A DNA stretch of 64,000 nt from Hanleya hanleyi (taxonomy: Eukaryota > Mollusca > Polyplacophora > Lepidopleurida > Hanleyidae), in the NCBI GenBank assembly GCA_036873755.1, contig JAVTVY010037032.1, positions 62,001 to 126,000 of the forward strand. Reading direction: 5' to 3'. The notes below the pieces were generated by a model. The model had not been told where the DNA came from, did not search any database, and saw nothing but the letters and a program-made list of their open reading frames with translations. Shown here in pieces: positions 31,531 to 43,689 of the stretch. Numbering within the stretch: the first letter of the stretch is position 1; every line of letters starts with the position of its first letter. A program made the translations under genes and the position numbers.

Positions 31531-31822
31531 CTCTCGTGGTTGGGTCCAGCTTCTATCTTCCTTCCCCCGGTCTTCGTGGTTGGATCCAGCGTCTATCTCC
31601 CTTCCCCAGGTCTTCGTGGTAGGGTCCAGCGTCTATCTTCCTTCCCCAGGTCTTCGTGGTAGGGTCCAGCGTCTATCTTCCTTCCCCAGGTCTTCGTGGT
31701 AGGGTCCAGCGTCTATCTTCCTTCCCCAGGTCTTCGTGGGTGGGTCCAGCATCTATCTTCCTTCCCCAGGTCTTCGTGGTAGGGTCCAGCGTCTATCTTC
31801 CTTCCCCAGGTCTTCGTCCACT
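31531..31822 (+). repeat. 40-bp minisatellite
   Basis: Seven to eight nearly identical units containing CTTCCTTCCCCAGGTCTTCG and GGTAGGGTCCAGCGTCTAT. Followed by about 1.5 copies of a larger unit (31,823-31,985) with TCGTCTTACACGAC. High identity suggests recent expansion. Plus-strand frames through it are not genes. Confidence 0.9.
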
Positions 31823-32640
31823 CCCATATGGATGGACTCCCCGTCGTGTTTCGTCTTACACGACCTGGCCCCTCCGTGGTTATGTCCGGCGTGTGTCTTC
31901 CTTCCCCCGGTCTTCTTCCCTCGGGCTGTATGGACTTCTCGTCGTCGTCGTGTCTCGTCTTACACGACTAGGCCCCTCCAAGCGTTGGTAACTGTCAATG
32001 GATGCGGACGGCCTGGGCACGACAGTACTATCACAGTACAAAGGCTTCTACGGCACCGGCCCGTCTCTCTGTAACACCGCAGGACTATTCAACTGCACGG
32101 CTCACCACAGCAGCAGACGGGACCCCTCGTAGGAATACACCCCAGGCTTCAGCGACCCCGCTCACAGCGACTCACTCCGCGGCCCAGCTCCAAGGACGAA
32201 TCATCAAGGCTAGAGTTCATGGCTACACGGTCCACATAGGATCGGACATCGATAACTCACGGTGGATGGGTAGGCACCTGGTCTTCATATACTACTGTAT
32301 GGTCACCTGGTCTAGGAACCCTCTTTCTATACTACTGTATGGTCACCTGGTCTATGAACCCTCTTCACATACTACTGTATGAGACAGTATTAATCTATGA
32401 TTGGCCGTGAATTACTCAATGTATGTACAGGGTGGTGAGAGACCGTATGCTTATGGGGGCGTGAATGGATAATCGTTTATGGTACGATTTTCTGGGTAAG
32501 TGTATATATATCAAGCTCTAGACCTGAGCCTATAGCTTGTGAGTGTTAGCGTGAATGTATTTCAACCCGTAGATTGTGTGTTTAAGTACGTGTGTGCATG
32601 GATAATTGTTTATGTAGGAACTGTGTTTGATTTGGTTTAG
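31823..32640. other. Mixed short repeats, no gene
   Basis: Contains the larger 31,823-31,985 duplication and a 39-bp direct repeat at about 32,286-32,380 (ATACTACTGTATGGTCACCT, two complete units and a partial third). The 126-codon plus frame at 32,002 has no recognised domain. Confidence 0.45.
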
Positions 32641-32965
32641 CTGTACCCTCTTCACAGAGACGAGCGTCTCCTACCGGCTACAGCTTTATCGATACCATTA
32701 ACCACAGGGCCTACTTGCACTACTGTACAATACGGTTGAGTAAGGTAGAGATGCGGCTAAGCTATGGCCATGCTATCAACACTAACGCCGTTAGTTAATT
32801 CCCAGAGCTAAACCTGCACGTCTGTGCGATACGGACGAGGATCAGGTAGAGTTAGAAATAACCGTCAACGATAAGTGTCTATACCATATCTCCGAGTGCT
32901 GTATCCGCAACAACTGTGCAATACGGCTGAGTCAGGTAGAGAGAGGAGTAGAGTAAACACAGCCA
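32641..32965 (+). repeat. Three diverged units of about 110 bp
   Basis: A phrase with CTGTGCAATACGGCTGAGTC and CAGGTAGAG recurs near 32,725, 32,820 and 32,915. No coding potential seen. A GC-rich stretch with GGCGGCGGC follows at about 33,015-33,115. Confidence 0.5.
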
Positions 32966-33312
32966 GGACGTGTGAATGTAAGTGAGTGTAAATGTATGCT
33001 ATGATGCTATAGAATTCGGCGGCGGCACTTCTTCAATCCGGCGGCCTGGTCCCGGCCCGGCGGCGGCAAGAATTCGGTGGCCTGATCACGGCCCTTCTCC
33101 GGCCCGGCAATGCATTAGATTTCTTCTCCCCGATACAACTGCACGTCCTCTCACCTCGGAGTTTCTGCTGGTGTGCCTCGTTTCAGCGGGAGCCTGGCTT
33201 ATATAGGGTTACCGCTCTTCTGCGGATAAAGGTAGAAACAGACGTCGAAGATACCAGCGCCCTCTTTATTGTCAAATTACCACAATCCCCGGTCAGTTTA
33301 TCTGGACCTCGC

Positions 33313-33625
33313 TATATAAATATGGCTATGGAGGAACAATCCATAATTCATAACGGACGTAACTGGTAAATCTCAGCTTCCAACTCTCTCTAGTTAATTC
33401 ATACGACGACCGCAAAGTTCACTGTCCTTCATCTGCATATTCTCAATGTTGACTTCCGGATTCCTGACTGACGTCATCTACAGCGAAACAAGCGCGCCTC
33501 ACCAGGGTTCCTTTCGCCGTCCCAACTGATCGTTTGAGATAATTTCACCGGGATTTCGAGGCATTGTCTGTCTCCCGGATTATTGTAGTTCATTCTAGGA
33601 AAATGACAGCGTTGAATTCGATCAG
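33313..33625 (+). promoter_or_regulatory. Possible gene start: TATA box and first exon
   Basis: TATATAAAT at 33,313-33,321 lies about 280 bp before a consensus splice donor (CGATCAG then GTAAGTG, donor at 33,626). An ATG at 33,603 would give an eight-codon exon (MTALNSIR, phase 2). No partner exon is visible downstream in the window. The call rests on the promoter-donor arrangement alone. Confidence 0.25.
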
Positions 33626-33931
33626 GTAAGTGAACCGCACACGTAAACACAATGTCACTTTCGATTTCACAGTAGTCACGTGTCAAAACACCAGCAGTGA
33701 TTTATTAAAGGGGAACCCAAGGGGTTGCTTGCATTTCTGCACTTTCGTTACACATTTATTCATATTTATATTTTTCTCGTTCGTGGGTTGTGTTACTAAT
33801 ATAAAGGTGCCGTGTAATTGAGGTATTTCAATTATGAACACGGAAGTCTGTATGGACGACGTTTGGCTACTGCATGTCGGATCTGACGCTTGTATATGCT
33901 AGCATTCCTTAATTAAATAACGATATGATGT

Positions 33932-34490
33932 TCAGATGATCAAACACAATCTGTTCAGATGATCAAGCACAATCTGTTCAGATGATCAAGCACAATCTGT
34001 TCAGATGATCATACACAGTCTGTTCAGAGGATCAAACACAATCTGTTCAGATGATCAAACACAATCTGTTCAGATGATCAAACACAATCTGTTCAGATGA
34101 TCAAGCACAATCTGTCCAGATGATCATACACAGTCTGTTCAGAGGATCAAACACAATCTGTTCAGATGATCAAACACAATCTGTTCAGAGGATCAAACAC
34201 AATCTGTTCAGATGATCATACACAGTCTGTTCAGAGGATCAAACACAATCTGTTCAAATGGTCAAACACAATCTGTTCAGACGATCAAACACAATCTGTT
34301 CAGATGATCAAACACAATCTGTTCAGATAATCAAGCACAATCTGTTCAGATGATCAAGCACAATATGTTCAGATGATCAAACACAATCTGTTCAGATGAT
34401 CAAACACAATCTGTTCAGAGGATCAAACACATTCTGTTCAGAGGATAAAACACAATCTGTTCAGATGATCAAACACAATCTGCTCATATG
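33932..34490 (+). repeat. 23-bp minisatellite
   Basis: About 24 units of a 23-bp motif containing TGTTCAGATGATCAAACACA. Variants (GAGGATC, CATACACAGTC) recur in blocks, suggesting higher-order duplication of five to six units. Confidence 0.93.
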
Positions 34491-37190
34491 CTGTTCAAAA
34501 ATCACAAATAGATCATAAATAAGAACTCAGATACAATTTGATTGGAGAAATCCATCATCGCTTACGATTTCTTAAAGAGAATGTTACCTTCCTTATGAAA
34601 CATTCCTGCCTTACAAATAATTAACTTGTGGTCAGATTTATTTTGTTGATACTTCTGTGTCAACTTTACTGGTGGAGTATTATTGGGAGTCGATTTCTGT
34701 CGATTGTGAGCTAATAAATGGAATAACAGAAGAAATGGCCGACTATGAGACGAACTAAATTGAACTGCCCCTCATTTCCAGAAAAAAGGAAGATATTCGA
34801 TAAAATAGAGATTCTGTTGAAGCCAAGTATGAACATCCTCCATAATGCAAGTCTGTATACTCTGTACCAGGCCCTGTGAGCAGATTAGGGCTGTACAATT
34901 ACCATTGGAACTGTCGGTTTGAAATATCAGCCAATGAACGGACGACGTTTTGAGGCAATATACGCAACCTTCGTGGGATCTCGATATATTTTGATGAAGT
35001 TTATGTGGAGAAAACGCTGTAGGACAAACTATTCGAAGTCCGAGAAGAAACAACATAGGGCGTCTCTTCAGTCAAACATTCACGGATATGAACATCTGAC
35101 TATAAAGCACCCAGAAGGAGACGAAATATACGACCCATAATTTGACTAGCGTTTAATTCGTTCAAATATAGGCATGTTCGGAGAGGTCATAAGTTCAAGA
35201 ATGCGCCCAGGAATATTTCCTACTGAAGTGGCTGGTACTCGTCATGGTGTACAGAAACTGGTTCAACATTTAACCATACAAAAACCCTGAACCAGAATAT
35301 GGTGTTACCCAGAACCAATTAATTGTTCAACGTACAACCAGATTTAGGTTCAATATTTTCTCAGGAATAGGTTCAACGTACAACCACATCAAGGTTAAAC
35401 GTACAACCGGATGCAGGTTCAACGTACATCGAGATGCAGATTAAGTCGAATCCGCACCTGACTGTTGTGGTGCAAATTGTACCTGTATTCGCAAATTTAG
35501 TTGAATTCTAGCAAATACACTCGGAATCATATGAGCAACCAAGGTACATCTCAGTTTTAATGCTTGCATTCGTCAGTGATATATACGCACATATCAACCT
35601 GTAGTAAGAAAGCGAAGGATATTTTAAAACATACATGAATACAGACACACTAATTGAAATAAAATTCCTATACTTTTATCATATTTGGATCAATAACATA
35701 TCTTATTTCTGTTTCATAGCACCAATACCTAGCTACATCTATATGAAAGGGAATAAACGGATATGCTCTATGCCTTAATATTTCATCAACTTAACACGAG
35801 ATCATGAAAAGATAAAACAACAAATCTGAACACATGATAAATAATGATTAGAAATGATAATGACTGAATCCCTTGTTATTAGATAAGAAATCAGCCAGCA
35901 CTACATGTACATCCCTGAACAAAATTCAAGGACATTGTGATAATAAAAAAAAACAGCCTCTGCAAACAATGGTTTGAGCAACCTTTCATCAACCAATTAT
36001 GATTAGAGACAACCATTGAGCACAATAAATGTACTGAAAAAAATGAACAACCAAAGTTATGAAATGCTACAATGTAAACATCGAATTCTACCAATTAGTG
36101 TATTGCTCAAACTACAAGCAATGGAGGAAGCGAGTGTGAACAATTAACATCCTATTAAGACGGTGCCACCTATACAATAAGCTTAATACCTCCCTTTCAA
36201 GTGGTATTTGAACCGTAACGATCCTCATCTAGGAAATGAAATTTCGACATGCAAAATACAAAATAATTATCATGAACATTGTTGGGTTCATTAGCTTATA
36301 GCTGTATGCTAAAATATCACCGTGTGTTTACATGTATACAATTTTAAGATGAGATATTGAGTTGATGGCCCTCAGAATGCAAATTTATTGAATGAGTACA
36401 CACATTACATTGTCTGTTAAAGTATATTTGTTTGAGCAAGTCATCGTTATGCATAATATCACTGTCATTTGAGTGAGCTAGTTAATTGCATTTTATCACA
36501 GTTTAGTTTTAGGACCTACATACATAGTTTATGTGTGTCCAACATTCTAACACAGAGTATTCAGAGTACATATATTGCAATATCACTGTTCTGGAATATT
36601 TGAATGAGCTCGCTAATTGCATTTTATCAAAGTTATGAGACCTACATCCACAGATAATGTGTGTCTTCCTAGAAAGAGTATAAGTATATTATAAGTAGAA
36701 GTCATTAGGGGGCTTCTAAAACAACGTATTATGTAATACGCCACAAAATAGTGTTTTTGTTACTTGATATGTAATAATCCGTTTTATTCCCTGTGTTGTT
36801 ACTTAATATCTAATAATCCCTGTATTATTAGTTCATATGTATTAATGGCTGTGTAATAATCCGCCAAGAATCATGACGTCACCAATCCTGACATCATTGG
36901 GAAAACCCCTATTCTATTTATAAATTTTAATGTTATTGTTAATTTCCCTGTTCTTTTGTTATTTCTTGACTATAATTCTTAACAAGTTGAGACTTGTCCC
37001 CACATCTATGTAGAACAATAGTCTCTCCACAAACAAAGAGCGGTGAGTCATGCTCTACGTAAAAATCATAGCTAAATGGGGGAATTTGTATACGCCCACA
37101 CCTTAAAATATCAATACTATCATACATGTAGTCTTCAATGTTTTCATTTGTTGATTATTTTACGAATAGATACATTCTTTATAACTGGAG
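34491..37190. other. AT-rich DNA with one short repeat patch
   Basis: Bases 35,255-35,455 contain about six copies of GGTTCAACGTACAACC. Oppositely read frames near 34,772-35,140 have no domain. TGACGTCACCAAT occurs at about 36,874. Bases 36,720-36,870 are rich in GTAATAATCC-type repeats. No gene supported. Confidence 0.4.
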
Positions 37191-37192
37191 TA

Positions 37193-37220
37193 TGACGTCA
37201 CCAATACCACCTATATAAAG
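37193..37220 (+). promoter_or_regulatory. CRE-CCAAT-TATA promoter
   Basis: TGACGTCACCAAT (37,194-37,206) followed by CCTATATAAAGG (about 37,208-37,219), 30 bp before an ATG in good context (CACCATGG) at 37,250. The compact arrangement is typical of an RNA polymerase II core promoter. Confidence 0.5.
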
Positions 37221-37249
37221 GTTCGCGTGTACACCCCTTTTTATCCACC

Positions 37250-37346
37250 ATGGATCAATGCGAGAGAACCCTCATCAAGCTGAAAGCGGCATCTATCGGG
37301 GCGATATTATTACTCATCATCTCGCTCATCGTGCTGTCCGATGTTC
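37250..37346 (+). CDS. Possible first exon of a membrane protein
   Basis: Thirty-two codons plus one base (phase 1): MDQCERTLIKLKAAS then a hydrophobic segment GAILLLIISLIVL, ending at a GTACGT donor at 37,347. The ATG has a strong context and a TATA box upstream. The layout (short N-terminus, first transmembrane helix, phase-1 donor) recalls the claudin-like exons at 13.1 and 63.4 kb, but the W-GLW-C motif is absent. Read without splicing, the frame stops at 37,483. No downstream exon found. Confidence 0.4.
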
Positions 37347-38282
37347 GTACGTGTTTATTTGAGAATTTTCAAGATTATAACATCAATTGTTTTGAAGATA
37401 TAACAAAAAACATTTCCCCGCTTCGTTTATGCTATTTGCTAATTACCCGTCAGGTTAAACGCTTTCGATATCGGGAAATGTAAGTAGTAGTTGACCTCAT
37501 TCATCCATCTGTATAACGCAAGATCAGTTTCAAAGAGGTATTAAGCGGTTATCCATTGACAAGGTGTGAAAACCTGTATATAACCCGACACACCAATTAA
37601 AGCTTACTTTTTCGACTGTACCAACCGAGTCACTCCGCGATTGCAATTAAATGAACGTCGTGTTCAATTATCATTATATCGACATACCATATGTAACACG
37701 ACATGAATTTAATTTCCAGTGAAAGAATACATTTGGGAGACCGTCGTGAAAAGACGGTGTCATTGTTCCAAAAATGTTTAGTTTAGTATTATTATAGTAT
37801 ATGCTGGATATTATCCTATGCATATTATAATATTTGAACCATTTAGACCATAGCCCATACACATACCTTCACAATGATAGCTTAATTGCTATGTATGGCA
37901 AATACATTTCAGTAAACGTCTGATATGGTGACCATCCCCCCTAAATTTCATGTTTATGCAAAATTAGTTCGATCTCTGAATAATCTTGAGAAGAAGTAAT
38001 TGAAGGCAGATGACAAAATTATTTCGTAAAAAATTTGCACATGGTCTGTGGAAGATTTACAGCTGTTATTTTTTTTATATTGGTGTCTTTTCCGGTGTAC
38101 ACAGCTGACAATATTGACTACATAACTAATTTTCATTCTAATATCACGATAATGACCTACTGACCAATATAACTGACGGCCTTTGACCAATAAAAACAGA
38201 TCTTCCATCAGCTGATAGCCCATACACATACCTTTATAATCATATCTTACATATAACATAAAATTCAGTAGAAGTGAAAATA
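37347..38282. other. No supported gene
   Basis: AT-rich. ATAGCCCATACACATACCTT occurs twice (about 37,850 and 38,215), perhaps a diverged direct duplication. Minus frame 37,954-38,259 lacks a recognisable domain. Confidence 0.4.
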
Positions 38283-39682
38283 TGTTGTCATATGTTAACC
38301 CTAACCCCTAATTTTAGGGGGGTTTGTCAAGTTCCCTGATCTGCTATGAGTGCCTCTAGCACATTACCTACCCAGGTTTCACCCTAGAAGGATGTGTCTG
38401 TGGCAGAGTTTTGTATTTATTTCATGTATTTTATTTGTAGGATACCTTTACACGTCCAGCTATAATATAGCACATATTATAGTGGGACTGTGTGCCAGTG
38501 TTGTATTTATGTAATGTATTTATTTGATGTATGTATGATGTTTTTATTTGTTTTAATCCGATGACAGCTGGGTGCACTTGTCCAGACCCTCTGGGAGGGT
38601 AGTGGCGCATATGCAGACTTCTATATTTTAACTTGATTAACCTTTGTCTTTTGTTGGCTTCAAGTTTCGCGCCCTCGTGTAAATTGTATGGTGGCAGCAT
38701 GCAATTTACCTATATAACCATGCAGAACGTTTGGTATATGCTAAAACATACACATTGACTACTTGTTGCGGTCAGACGTTTTTGAAATTGCCGAATACTT
38801 ACGTTATATACCTGGGCTCTGAGAAACTCTGCTTGTTCTGCAGATAGATACAAGTAAGTATGTTATTCTGTATATTTTAATGTCATTGCCTATGTCTTTC
38901 CGTATAGAAGTAGTTGTAAATTGTATTACGAACTCCTGGTTTCGGGTGCACTGAGAACGCGCAGGTTTGTTCTTACGAGCTGCATGAATGTGGGCGATTT
39001 CCGTGTTTAGTGGTTCATGATCATGCAGACATGATATATGTGAAACTCCATGATTGTTTCTTCTTTATTCTATGTATTCCATGTAAATGTAATGGTTCAA
39101 TACAATTACAATCATCTCAAATCTATGTTTTAAGGGGCTTGTTCCTTTTTGGCATGGTATTGTATGAATGTCGTGAAATCTGTACATATTTATTGTTCAT
39201 TAGTTTAGCAAGATACTATTTGTGCTAAATGTTCATTCAGGCATTCGTACGTGTTTGGGACGACGGATTTATCCGAAAACCCCTGTCACTCTGAAAGGGT
39301 AAGTATTACTGTTTGTAAAGTGTATATATTCTGAGAGACGTGCATTCATATGTCTCAGTGTAAATGCTAAATGGTCTAGGGTACACATTTTGCTTATATA
39401 CGTAAACTACTGTACCGTACATGTTAGATAGCATTGGTGATTTGCCGATAATCTGAATACATGTAGATGTTGCACTAGTTATATACTGCACTGATTATAT
39501 ATTGCACTGTTTTATGCTGTCATGATTATATGCTTAATATTCATGACCAAGATTATCTGTAAACTATTTAAACGCATTATTGTTTGTATCATTTTAGGGT
39601 TTTATATATACGCTGATGAATAAACCGGCTATATCGAAATCAACCCCAGTTGTCCTTTCCAATCATTTGGGTGACTGTTACA
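38283..39682 (+). mobile_element. Candidate 5' LTR of the gypsy element
   Basis: Starts TGTTGTCATATGTTAACCC and ends ACTGTTACA before TTTGGAGCCTCCAGTGAGG, a position expected for a primer-binding site (TGG two bases after the LTR). A polyadenylation signal (GATGAATAAACC, about 39,616) lies near the end. GTAAGT motifs occur at about 38,852 and 39,299. No matching 3' LTR is found in the window, so this LTR cannot be confirmed by pairing. Confidence 0.35.
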
Positions 39683-39869
39683 TTTGGAGCCTCCAGTGAG
39701 GTATAGCCGTGGAAGAATTCTGGCGTATTGAGACCGGTGAGCAATCGTGTCCCAGGCCTATACACCAAGCCGTCTCAACCCATTAAAGGAACAGTCCATT
39801 CCCCGGACAGAGGTAAATGAACATTCGCCTAACTGTGTCGTCAGGCCATCAGCGGAACTCTGCTGTCTA

Positions 39870-40062
39870 TAGCCGTTCGCCGAAGTGTTGTCAAGCCATT
39901 CGCCGAAGTGTTGTCAAGCCATTCGCCGAAGTGTTGTCAAGCCATTCGTCGAAGTGTTGTCAAGCCATTCGCCGAACTCGGTTGTCAAGACGTGCGCCGA
40001 ACTCTGTTGTGAAGACGTTCGCCGAACTGTGTGTCAAGCCATTCGCCGAACTGTCCATCAGA
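39870..40062 (+). repeat. 24-bp repeats in the gypsy leader
   Basis: Seven to eight units containing TTGTCAAGCCATTCGCCGAA between the candidate LTR and gag. Later units are diverged (ACTCTGTTGTGAAGACG). Confidence 0.78.
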
Positions 40063-40805
40063 CGACTCTGCATCACATGAACAGTGGTTGTCTATACTAA
40101 ATCTGAGAACATTAATTGTATTGACTTCTGCAAAAAGTTTATGCATAGCATTTGCCGAACTAATGAACAGTCGAAACGGGTTTGGAGTAATTACCCTATA
40201 TAAATAGTTCTCACAATATATCGCTTGAGCTTAAATACAATAGATTGAACTGAACAAATTGACAATGCGTCTCACCTTGAAGTGATACAACTGATTGTAT
40301 GTCATTTGTACGGACTGGAATAGAGACAATAGATCGTGAATTCCAGTGGGCATTGTTTTATTGCCAATTGTTTCTGTTGTATGCTATTGTATTGCCTGTT
40401 TGATATATGTCCCCAATACAACATTTACCTGTGTCCTTGTGGCCTTTGTAGTTTCGCATACCCCAAATTTCGGCTGGTATGAAACTTTAAACAAAACGAG
40501 TGTTTTTGTTTTCACCAAGATACATTCAGCAGGTTGATATGTTTGATTATATGTTTGGGATGATATGTGATGTATTGTATATGGTATGTTGATATGTTGT
40601 ATTCATCATGCCTGCGTGATTTTGGGAACATTTTGTTTGGTAGATAGCCCATTGTTTTGCAGCACGAAAGTGACAAGTTTTGTGACGTCTCCCACCCGGA
40701 ATTCTGAGGTACTGTACTATTTACTGAGTTTTTACAATAGATCGTATATTTCATATATTGCTATAAACATAACTGGTAAACTTAACATACTTCTAAATCG
40801 TCACC

Positions 40806-41917
40806 ATGGCGTCTCAATTTTCGGAAGACGAAGCTAACGTTTTACTTAATACATTGTCACAAATGAATATTAAACCTAGAGCTGACAGTCCAGATGACTT
40901 TACCAAATGGATGAAGGATGTTGTTGCGTCACAGGGTGAGTCTACGGGTAAGGCTGAACCCCAGGTTAATAGAACAGCAATGCTGGGAATTGTGCAGACG
41001 CTCAAAATATCATTCTTTTCAGAAGACAGACACTCCATATGATCTATGGAATTATGAGGTAAAATGTGTGATACAAGAGAAAATATATCCTACCGAGGTT
41101 ATTGCGCAAGCCGTTAGACGCTCGCTTAAGGGTGAAGCTGGAAGGGTGGTTATGCGGCTTGGCCCTAACTCTGGTTTATCCGAAATGGTCGCTAAATTAG
41201 ACAGCATATATGGAGCTGTGGAAGTAAAAGAAACGTTGTTAGCGCAATTTTACAGTGCTAGACAGCGCGATGACGAGGACATTTCAAGTTGGGGTTGCCG
41301 CCTGGAGGACATTTTGAACAAAGCTGTGGAACAGGGCCAGGTCCGAGGTAATCAGGTTAACGATATGCTTCGGGCTATGTTTTGGTCTGGTCTTAAGAAA
41401 TCACTCCGAGATGTATCAGGGTATATGTTTGACCGAATTACAGGGTTTGATGAGCTAAGGGTAGCTCTCCGCCAGGTGGAGCATGAACAGAAGCGGTACA
41501 AGGGACAATCCACATCCTCGCGCCACGGCTAAATCTGCCAGCGTAAATGAAAACGATTCCGAACTGAAGGAAATAAAGGGGTTAATTCATAGGCTAGTGA
41601 ATGACGTGGAAACTCTGAAAAAGAAATCCGAATCTCCTATGGCTTCTTCATTGGGAACACACCAGACACCCCACACCGCTGTGTCTTCCGGATACCCATA
41701 TCAACATGCAGCACGTGAGTATCAGCAAGCACAACGAGGCTACCGAAGAGGTTCTAGAGGGGTTACCGTGGGTCTCGTGGCTCCCAGGAACGGAATCATA
41801 GGGGAAGAGGTCAAAATTCCGGTGCGCAACCTGATACTGATGTGGAAGAACCCGAATGCTGGACATGTCACCAGAGGGGCCATATTGCGATTGGCTGCAG
41901 AGCTAAGGTTGGTTTAA
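40806..41917 (+). pseudogene. Ty3/gypsy gag, PNMA-like, frameshifted
   Basis: ATG at 40,806 (MASQFSEDEANVLLNTLSQM) in a usable context. A frameshift near 41,015 leads into the capsid-like region (LWNYEVKCVIQEKIYP, LDSIYGAVEVKETLLAQFYS, LRDVSGYMFDRITGFDELR), which resembles the Gag-derived PNMA family. A second shift near 41,510 leads to a linker with ELKEIKGLIHRLVNDVETL, and a third frame holds a CCHC zinc knuckle (CWTCHQRGHIAIGC) near 41,850-41,895, the nucleic-acid binding part of retroviral-type Gag. Gag forms the particle that packages element RNA. The frameshifts make it inactive. Confidence 0.75.
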
Positions 41918-42035
41918 ACTCCAGGGGGCATATGGGGAGGGACAACCTATAGGTTTCAGAGTTAGCAATCCCGAAACTGTTGAGGCTATCAACGATAGAG
42001 GTTTACCTGAGGGATTACTGGGTAAAGGTAATGAC

Positions 42036-43451
42036 GTGACAGTTATCGTGGATTCCATCGCTTCAACGGCATTGCTGGATACTGGAGCAACCGTGTCTAC
42101 TATCAGTGAATCCTTTTACAATGGGAAGTTGTCGCATATACCCATCATATCATTGAGTAGCATCTTGGATATGGAGTGTGCCGATGGAAACTGTTTACCA
42201 TACGTGGGGCACATAGAGGTGGATATTGATGTCATTGAACTTCCGGTTGATAGTGCGCAGAAGTGTTTGCTGCTGGCTGTAGCTGATAGTAAGTATAGTT
42301 CAAATGTACCTATATTACTGGGAACTAATCTTCTTACTCACTTTATGGGAATTTGTCGACAGCAGCATGGTGAGAAGTTCCTGCAGACCGCCCAGCTGTT
42401 CACACCGTCGTATTTGACATTCCGCTGCATGCTGTTGCGAGAGAAGGAGTTGCAAAGGAATGAGTTCAGACTAGCCACCGTGAATAGTGCCGAAGGGTCC
42501 AATGTTACCATCCCGAATAGTGACGTCACCATCATGGGTCGTTTGGATAAGAAGATGTCGTACCATTTATCTTGTGCGTTTCTGCAGCCTTCCAAGTTAT
42601 CATCTATTTCGTCGGATCTGGACATCTCACCTACGTTAATCACCTATGATTATGGCAAGACTGACCGTGTTGAAGTTCACATTTCTAATGTCACAACACA
42701 AACCATGGTGATTCCACCCAAAGCTACCCTGTATGAGTTGCAACCGGTCATAGTGGAAAAGGCACCCGACACTGAGAGAATAGATGTCACAGACATTCTA
42801 GGACAGGTAGATATATCCACGTCAGATGTCTCGCCACAGGAAGTAGATCAGTGCAAAGATCTTATTACCAAATATCGTAATATATTTGCTTGTAATGATT
42901 TCGAACTAGGGAGCACCAACAAAGTGACACATCGCATTGAGTTGACTGATGACCATCCATTCAAGCAACGCCATCGTCGCATCCCACCATCAATGCATGA
43001 GGAGGTTCGAGATCATTTACGTCAGCTGCTGGCAACAAGAGTCGTTCGTCCGTTGCATTCACCATGGGCATCGAATGTGGTTTTAGTACGCAAGAAGGAT
43101 GCTAAACTGCGCATGTGCGTCGACTTCAGGTAGCTGAACCAAAGAATCATCAAGGATTCCTATGCCCTACCGAGGATAGATGAACTTCCTGACTGTCTTT
43201 CTGGGTCCCGTTACTTCTCTGTGCTGGATCTCAAGAGCGGCTATCACCAAGTCGAGATCTGTGAAGACCACAAACAGCGGACAGCCTTTATGGTTGGTCC
43301 GCTAGGATTCTACGAGTTCAACCGTATGCCGTTCGGATTGGTTAACGCTCCAGCAACATACCAACGCTTAATGGAGCCGGTATTAGATGGTCTTAACTTA
43401 CGGATCTGCTTGGTATATATTGATGATGTCATCATCTTTCAGATACCCTAG
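42036..43451 (+). pseudogene. Ty3/gypsy pol: protease and reverse transcriptase
   Basis: The frame opens with an aspartic protease (LLDTGATVSTIS, later ILLGTNLL) that would process the polyprotein. It continues through a linker to the reverse transcriptase: HRIELTDDHPFKQRHRRIPP, PWASNVVLVRKKD, MCVDFR, a premature TAG at 43,131-43,133, then YFSVLDLKSGYHQVEI, FNRMPFGLVNAPATYQRLM and the catalytic YIDDVIIF at about 43,418-43,441. The frame ends straight after the active site, and RNase H is missing. Apart from the TAG the polymerase frame is open, so decay is moderate. Confidence 0.88.
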
Positions 43452-43689
43452 AAGAACATCTCAGCACAAGGACGTGGAAGAGTGGCTTGCATTATGTGAC
43501 AGATGTCTGAAGAGAAAGTCTCCCACGAACTTGAAGGCGCCGCTAGTTAGCATCACAACAACACAGCCTTTGGAACTGGTTTGTATAGATTTCCTTACGC
43601 TCGAGACATCCAAGAAACATGACAGCAAAGACGACAACATGTATGGTCTAATAGAAAATCACAATGAAATTTTCTACACCGTGGGTTGA
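43452..43689 (+). pseudogene. Gypsy integrase remnant after internal deletion
   Basis: HKDVEEWLALCDRCLKRKS is the zinc-binding end of the integrase N-terminus, followed by PLVSITTTQPLELVCIDFLT, the start of the catalytic core. It begins about 20 bp after the reverse transcriptase active site. About 300-400 codons (the rest of RT, RNase H and the first integrase part) are therefore deleted. The frame then diverges and ends; no 3' LTR follows. Confidence 0.72.

Noticed and set aside
32002..32382. 126-codon plus-strand frame
   Set aside because: Thr/Ala-rich, overlaps short direct repeats, no domain and no splice support.
34772..35140. Possible dispersed repeat shared with 59,640-59,900
   Set aside because: Only short matches (CAGCCAATGAACG and a GAGAGG(C/T)CAT stretch); too weak without an alignment.
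38294..38310. Telomere-like TTAACCCTAACCCC
   Set aside because: Only about two partial repeats in unique DNA; no array.
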